From positions 4,233,501 through 4,297,500 of the forward strand of contig NZ_CP152276.1 in the NCBI RefSeq assembly GCF_038719015.1: 64,000 nt of DNA, given 5' to 3'. The notes beneath the pieces were generated by a model. It did no database searches. It was not told the DNA's origin and worked only from the letters and a program-made list of their open reading frames with translations. This stretch comes from Nguyenibacter vanlangensis (GTDB lineage: Bacteria; Pseudomonadota; Alphaproteobacteria; Acetobacterales; Acetobacteraceae). Shown here in pieces: positions 59,892 through 64,000 of this stretch. Every line of letters begins with the position of its first letter. The stretch's first letter is position 1. Position numbers and translations under genes: made by a program.

Positions 59892-60592
59892 CGGCACGCA
59901 AGCTCATCATCGCGATCGACGGACCGGCGGCGGCCGGCAAGGGCACGCTGGCCCGCCGCCTGGCCCAGGCGCTGGACCTGCCCTATCTGGATACCGGCCT
60001 GCTCTATCGCGCGGTGGGGCGCCGGATGCTGGATGCCGGGCTGGACCCGGAAAACCACCCGGCCGACGACCAGGCCCGGCGGATCACCCTGGCCGACCTC
60101 GAACGCGACGATCTGCGCGTGCCCGAAATCGACCGCGCGGCCAGCCTGGTCGCCGCCCAGCAGAAGGTGCGCGCCATCCTGGTCGATACCCAGCGCGATT
60201 TCGCCCTGGCCGGCGGCGGGGTGCTGGACGGCCGCGATATCGGCACGGTCATCTTCCCCGACGCGCCGGTCAAGCTGTTCATCACCGCCTCGCCCGCCGC
60301 CCGGGCGCGCCGCCGCTGGGAACAATTGGCCGCCGACCCCGCCGCCCCGGACCGCGAGGCCCAGATCGCCCGCGTCGCCGCCGAATTGCAGGCCCGCGAC
60401 ACCGCCGATGCCGGCCGCGCGGTCGCCCCGCTGCGCGCGGCCGAGGACGCGGTGCATATCGACACCGACCACATGACGGCGGGCGAGGTACTGGCCGAGG
60501 CGCTGCGTATCGTCCGCGAACGGACGGGCTGCCCCGGGTCGGACTGCCCCGGCTCGGATTGCTCCGGGACGGGTCGCCTCCGCGCCGTGTGA
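59888..60592 (+). CDS. cmk: Cytidylate kinase
   Basis: A 234-residue kinase of CMP and dCMP. The P-loop G-P-A-A-A-G-K-G-T is near residue 12; Y-L-D-T-G-L-L-Y-R-A and L-D-G-R-D-I-G-T-V-I-F-P follow, then the lid. The C-terminus ends with three 15-bp in-frame repeats (60530-60574) encoding C-P-G-S-D units, beyond the normal family end. aroA-cmk-rpsA is a widespread gene order. Confidence 0.95.
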   Translation: MTARKLIIAIDGPAAAGKGTLARRLAQALDLPYLDTGLLYRAVGRRMLDAGLDPENHPADDQARRITLADLERDDLRVPEIDRAASLVAAQQKVRAILVDTQRDFALAGGGVLDGRDIGTVIFPDAPVKLFITASPAARARRRWEQLAADPAAPDREAQIARVAAELQARDTADAGRAVAPLRAAEDAVHIDTDHMTAGEVLAEALRIVRERTGCPGSDCPGSDCSGTGRLRAV

Positions 60593-60897
60593 TCGGCGTT
60601 CCGCCGGTTTTCGGGCATCCGGCGTCCGGTTTGTGTTGACAGACCGGGGGGCGAGGGTGTCTGTGCAATCCACGCGTCGAGGCCGCCCCCCAGGGCGTTC
60701 CCCCAAGGGCATTCCATAGGGCATTCCCCCAGGATATTCCCATGAGGTAGCGGCGCGCCGTTTTTCATCGGCCGTCAGGCATGTCGCGGCACGGGCCGCG
60801 GATACAGCCGGGCAAGTCGTTCCGTCCGATCGGTGTGACGGTGCGCATGACTTCCGGTCCGCGCCGCGGTGCCGGATACGGGATCTACAGGTACCTC
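60593..60897. other. Spacer between cmk and rpsA, 305 bp
   Basis: It should hold the rpsA promoter; TTGACA at 60636-60641 is a possible -35 box, but the -10 is unclear. A degenerate tandem repeat is at 60686-60740. The rpsA frame stays open upstream for 39 codons without family features or a ribosome site. Confidence 0.45.
60686..60740. repeat. 12-15 bp degenerate tandem repeat ahead of rpsA
   Basis: Units of the form CCCCAAGGGCATTC occur about four times with length changes. They lie in the leader between cmk and rpsA and could affect mRNA structure. Confidence 0.75.
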
Positions 60898-62613
60898 ATG
60901 GCTTCAGCCACCTTACAGCACGCCACCGACCATTTCGGCGGCGAAGATTTCGCGACCCTGCTCGACGAGACCCTGGGCCGCGACACCGCGTTCGACGGTT
61001 CGGTCGTCACCGGCCGCGTCGTGCGCCTGACCGACGAATTCGCGATCGTCGATGTCGGCCTCAAGAGCGAAGGGCGCGTGGCGCTCAAGGAATTCGGCCC
61101 GCCGGGCGTCAGCCCCGACGTCAAGCCGGGCGACGTGATCGAACTGTTCGTCGAGCGGTACGAAGATCGCGACGGCTCGATCGTGCTGTCGCGCGAGAAG
61201 GCGCGTCGTGAGGAAGCCTGGACGAACCTCGAAAAGGCGTTCGAAGGCAACCAGCGCGTCAACGGCACGATCTATGGCCGCGTCAAGGGCGGCTTCACCG
61301 TCGATCTGGGCGGCGCGATGGCCTTCCTGCCGGGCAGCCAGGTCGATATCCGTCCGGTGCGCGACGTCACCCCGCTGATGGGCGTGCCGCAGCCCTTCCA
61401 GATCCTGAAGATGGACCGCGCCCGCGGCAACATCGTCGTCTCGCGCCGCGCGGTGCTGGAAGAGACGCGTGCCGAGCAGCGCAGCGAACTGATCCAGGGC
61501 CTGAAGGAAGGCATGATCCTGGACGGCGTGGTCAAGAACATCACCGATTACGGTGCGTTCGTCGACCTGGGCGGCGTGGACGGCCTGCTGCATGTCACCG
61601 ACATCGCCTGGAAGCGCATCAACCATCCCTCCGAGGCCCTGCAGATCGGCCAGCCGGTCCGCGTGCAGGTCATCCGCTTCAACCCGGATACGCAGCGCAT
61701 CTCGCTGGGCATGAAGCAGCTCGAGGCCGACCCGTGGGAGAACGTGGCGATCAAGTATCCGCCCGGTGCCCGCTATTCCGGCCGCGTCACCAACATCACC
61801 GACTACGGCGCGTTCGTCGAGCTGGAGCCGGGGGTCGAGGGCCTGGTGCACGTCTCCGAAATGTCCTGGACGAAGAAGAACGTCCATCCGGGCAAGATCG
61901 TCGCGACCTCGCAGGAAGTCGACGTCATGGTCCTGGACGTGGACAGCGCCAAGCGCCGCATCTCGCTGGGCCTGAAGCAGGTGCAGCGCAACCCGTGGGA
62001 GCAGTTCGCCGAAGAGCACAAGATCGGCTCGACGGTCGAGGGCGAGATCCGCAACATCACCGAGTTCGGCCTGTTCATCGGCCTGTCCGCGGACATCGAC
62101 GGCATGGTCCACATGTCCGACCTGTCCTGGGACGAGCCGGGCGAGGTCGCCATGACCCGCTTCGAGAAGGGCCAGGTGGTCAGCGCCAAGGTGCTGGACG
62201 TGGATGTCGAGAAGGAACGCATCTCGCTGGGCATCAAGCAACTGCATGAAGACCCCGCCGCCGACGCGCTGGGCCGCGTGCAGAAGGGCGCGGTCGTCAC
62301 CTGCATCGTGACCGCCGTCCAGTCGAACGGCATCGAGGTCAAGGTCGATGACGTGCTGACCGGCTTCATCCGCCGCGCCGAGCTGGCGCGCGACAAGGCC
62401 GACCAGCGCCCCGAGCGTTTCGCCGTGGGCGAGCGCGTCGACGCCAAGATCGTGTCGGTGGACCGTGCGGCCCGCAAGCTGGCCCTGACCATCCGCGGCC
62501 GCGAGGTCGAGGAAGACAAGCAGGCCATCAACGAGTACGGCTCGTCCGACAGCGGCGCCTCGCTGGGTGACATCCTGGGGGCCGCGATCCGCCGCCGCAA
62601 CGCCGAGGGCTGA
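60898..62613 (+). CDS. rpsA: 30S ribosomal protein S1
   Basis: A 571-residue protein that helps load mRNA on the ribosome. Six S1 RNA-binding domains are visible, each with the F-V-D-L-G-G/G-L-L-H-V-T or G-M-V-H-M-S pattern; the central ones are the most regular (N-I-T-D-Y-G-A-F-V-D, repeated N-I-T-D-Y-G-A-F-V-E and N-I-T-E-F-G-L-F-I-G). ATG 60898 gives M-A-S-A-T-L-Q-H, the expected start. A strong terminator follows. Confidence 0.96.
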   Translation: MASATLQHATDHFGGEDFATLLDETLGRDTAFDGSVVTGRVVRLTDEFAIVDVGLKSEGRVALKEFGPPGVSPDVKPGDVIELFVERYEDRDGSIVLSREKARREEAWTNLEKAFEGNQRVNGTIYGRVKGGFTVDLGGAMAFLPGSQVDIRPVRDVTPLMGVPQPFQILKMDRARGNIVVSRRAVLEETRAEQRSELIQGLKEGMILDGVVKNITDYGAFVDLGGVDGLLHVTDIAWKRINHPSEALQIGQPVRVQVIRFNPDTQRISLGMKQLEADPWENVAIKYPPGARYSGRVTNITDYGAFVELEPGVEGLVHVSEMSWTKKNVHPGKIVATSQEVDVMVLDVDSAKRRISLGLKQVQRNPWEQFAEEHKIGSTVEGEIRNITEFGLFIGLSADIDGMVHMSDLSWDEPGEVAMTRFEKGQVVSAKVLDVDVEKERISLGIKQLHEDPAADALGRVQKGAVVTCIVTAVQSNGIEVKVDDVLTGFIRRAELARDKADQRPERFAVGERVDAKIVSVDRAARKLALTIRGREVEEDKQAINEYGSSDSGASLGDILGAAIRRRNAEG

Positions 62614-62650
62614 TCGCCGCCGGCGGGCAGCGTCTCGCAGCAGGACAAGG

Positions 62651-62689
62651 GGGGCGGCGCCGGTCACGGCGCCGCCCCTTTTCTTTTTC
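62651..62689 (+). terminator. Intrinsic terminator after rpsA
   Basis: GGGGCGGCGCCG (62651-62662) and CGGCGCCGCCCC (62667-62678) form a perfect 12-bp stem with a 4-base loop, followed by TTTTCTTTTT. It should be efficient. Confidence 0.95.
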
Positions 62690-62847
62690 ATGGTCCGCTT
62701 GACGCGCCGCCCCAGGGTGTCCGATTCCGGACAGACCGTCCGTCTTCGGACAGAAGACGCCTAGGTGTCAGAATTTATATATACTTATCAATAAGATAAA
62801 ATCGTCCGAAAATGCGGTAAAGTGTTTCTCGCGAGGAGAAACAGCCC

Positions 62848-64000
62848 ATGCTCGTTACCATTTGTCAGAGCATCGTACGACAGGCCCGGCGTCATCCGCT
62901 CCATGTCGGGCTCAACGTGGCCGGCCTCGCTCTCGGGATCGGCGTGTTCCTGACGCTCGCCCTGCTGGTCCGTTATGAATATCGCTACAATGCCGGCCTG
63001 CCGGACGTCGATCGGCTGGTCCGGGTCGACGAGCACTGGACCCTTCCCGGCAGCGCGCCGAGCGAGACCGGCGACACCAGCTTTCGCGCCCTGCCGTTCC
63101 TGCGCGAGGATTTTCCGGAAATCGAGGACGCCGTCCGCCTGACGGGCACCGACCTGCGGACCGAAAGGGCGGGCATATTCAGCACCTACGTGTCCTATTT
63201 GACCGATCCCTCTTTTTTCCGCGTCTTCAAGGTGAAGCTGCTGCACGGTTCGCCGGACGACGCCTTGTCGAAGCCCGACGGGCTGGTGCTGTCGCAAGGC
63301 GCCGCGCTCAGGCTGTTCGGGACGACGGACGTCCTGGCGCGGACCGTCACGGTGAATCGCAACGGAACGAAGACGGTTCACACGGTCAGCGGCGTTTTGG
63401 CCACGCCGGAGGGTCCCGGCTTTTTGTCGAACGTGGACATGCTGGCACCGATCCCCGCACAGGAGGCGCAGACTCGCGCCTGCTACCGCTATTGGGGAAG
63501 CTCCTGCGGCGAGATCTATCTGAAACTGCGCCGGCCGGGCGATCTCGCGGCGATGAACGCGCGGCTGCGCGATTTCGTCGTCCGTCGTGCCGCCGGGCCG
63601 GGCGACGACCAGGCGTCCCTCGGCGCGCATCCGGACAAAATCTACGCGCTGTCGCTCGTCCCGCTGCGAGAGGCGCGTTTCCACGATCTGACGGTGGAAG
63701 ACGTGGATGACGGCGTCGATCGGAACGTCGTCGACAGCATCGGACTGATCGGGGTTCTGGCGCTCGGGCTCGCCTGCGCCAATGCGGTCAACCTCGCCAC
63801 GGCACGGTCCGCCTTTCGCGCCCGCGAGGTCGCGATACGCAAAACGCTGGGCGCCGCAAGGCATGGCCTCTTCGCCCAGTTCATGGGAGAGGCGCTGCTG
63901 ATCGCCGCGATCGCCGGATTGTCGGGCCTCGCATTCTGCGAGGTCATGACGCCGATCATGGCCAGCCTGACCGGAGAGGCCATCGGGGTGCAGTACGGCT
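62848..64000 (+). CDS. FtsX/MacB-like ABC transporter permease (truncated by window edge)
   Basis: About 384 N-terminal residues are visible. ATG 62848 follows GAGGAGAA. The start (R-R-H-P-L-H-V-G-L-N-V-A-G-L-A-L-G-I-G-V-F-L) is the first membrane span typical of MacB-family permeases. A periplasmic domain of about 240 residues follows, then spans two and three with R-E-V-A-I-R-K-T-L-G-A, the coupling motif of FtsX-like permeases. An ATPase partner is not in the window. It likely exports or extracts a lipid, peptide or polyketide. It follows the rpsA terminator by 158 bp. Confidence 0.88.
   Translation, partial: MLVTICQSIVRQARRHPLHVGLNVAGLALGIGVFLTLALLVRYEYRYNAGLPDVDRLVRVDEHWTLPGSAPSETGDTSFRALPFLREDFPEIEDAVRLTGTDLRTERAGIFSTYVSYLTDPSFFRVFKVKLLHGSPDDALSKPDGLVLSQGAALRLFGTTDVLARTVTVNRNGTKTVHTVSGVLATPEGPGFLSNVDMLAPIPAQEAQTRACYRYWGSSCGEIYLKLRRPGDLAAMNARLRDFVVRRAAGPGDDQASLGAHPDKIYALSLVPLREARFHDLTVEDVDDGVDRNVVDSIGLIGVLALGLACANAVNLATARSAFRAREVAIRKTLGAARHGLFAQFMGEALLIAAIAGLSGLAFCEVMTPIMASLTGEAIGVQYG

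Noticed and set aside
60913..62691. Long open frame (592 codons) antisense to rpsA
   Set aside because: It has no family features and runs through the rpsA terminator; rpsA on the plus strand is certain.

Overview
The window is GC-rich, densely coded DNA from an alphaproteobacterium, most likely an acetic acid bacterium (Acetobacteraceae, Gluconacetobacter/Komagataeibacter-like). The reasons are two back-to-back membrane sugar/polyol dehydrogenase operons of the small subunit, GMC flavoprotein and triheme cytochrome c type, an acetan/xanthan-like exopolysaccharide block, an alphaproteobacterial FYDLN-acid protein, and a CP4-like AroA. The species is inferred, not proven.

Layout. 1-832 is the start of a periplasmic beta-propeller sensor. 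1179-2496 is an orphan phage-like switch: a Ner-like regulator divergent from an S24/LexA-type repressor. 2503-6137 holds an alpha/beta hydrolase, a 41-residue Cys-rich membrane peptide, DNA polymerase IV and a 2-hydroxyacid reductase. 6494-12588 is a DSF (diffusible signal factor) quorum-sensing locus: an RpfG-type receiver fused to PAS-GGDEF-EAL, then an RpfC-type sensor kinase, with RpfF synthase convergent to them. 12996-18635 is an exopolysaccharide block (galE, manC, a GT4 glycosyltransferase and a GumD/AceA-like initiating transferase) on the same strand as rpfF. 19079-23849 is a run of small stress/envelope proteins with palindrome-rich spacers. 24034-26510 is cobS-cobT divergent from cobU. 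A LysR regulator and a histone-H1-like protein follow.

30114-39177 carries the two membrane dehydrogenase operons (gluconate-2-dehydrogenase family, then FAD-sorbitol/fructose dehydrogenase family) and a periplasmic MRJP-fold protein. 39267-41206 is pyrD plus a HAD hydrolase, followed by a four-copy 165-bp tandem repeat (41216-41876). 41924-44865 holds AlgH/YqgE, an SDR, PPK2 and a DUF3465-like secreted protein. clpA and clpS lie on the minus strand, then dacA, map, ggt and nudC. 53345-53452 is the SRP RNA, followed by dnaX, ebfC, recR, a FolM-like SDR and folB. A FYDLN-acid protein lies on the minus strand, and then come aroA, cmk and rpsA. The window ends inside an FtsX/MacB-like permease.

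How the genes fit together. The DSF locus keeps the Xanthomonas arrangement (rpfG-rpfC facing rpfF), but its response regulator should make and/or degrade cyclic di-GMP through GGDEF-EAL rather than through HD-GYP. It sits beside EPS genes that this kind of signalling commonly controls. Housekeeping genes form compact operons with 1-4 base overlaps. Short tandem repeats, most often of 15 bp but of unrelated sequence, occur throughout, both in spacers and in frame in genes. No tRNA, rRNA, CRISPR array, insertion sequence or integrase was seen.
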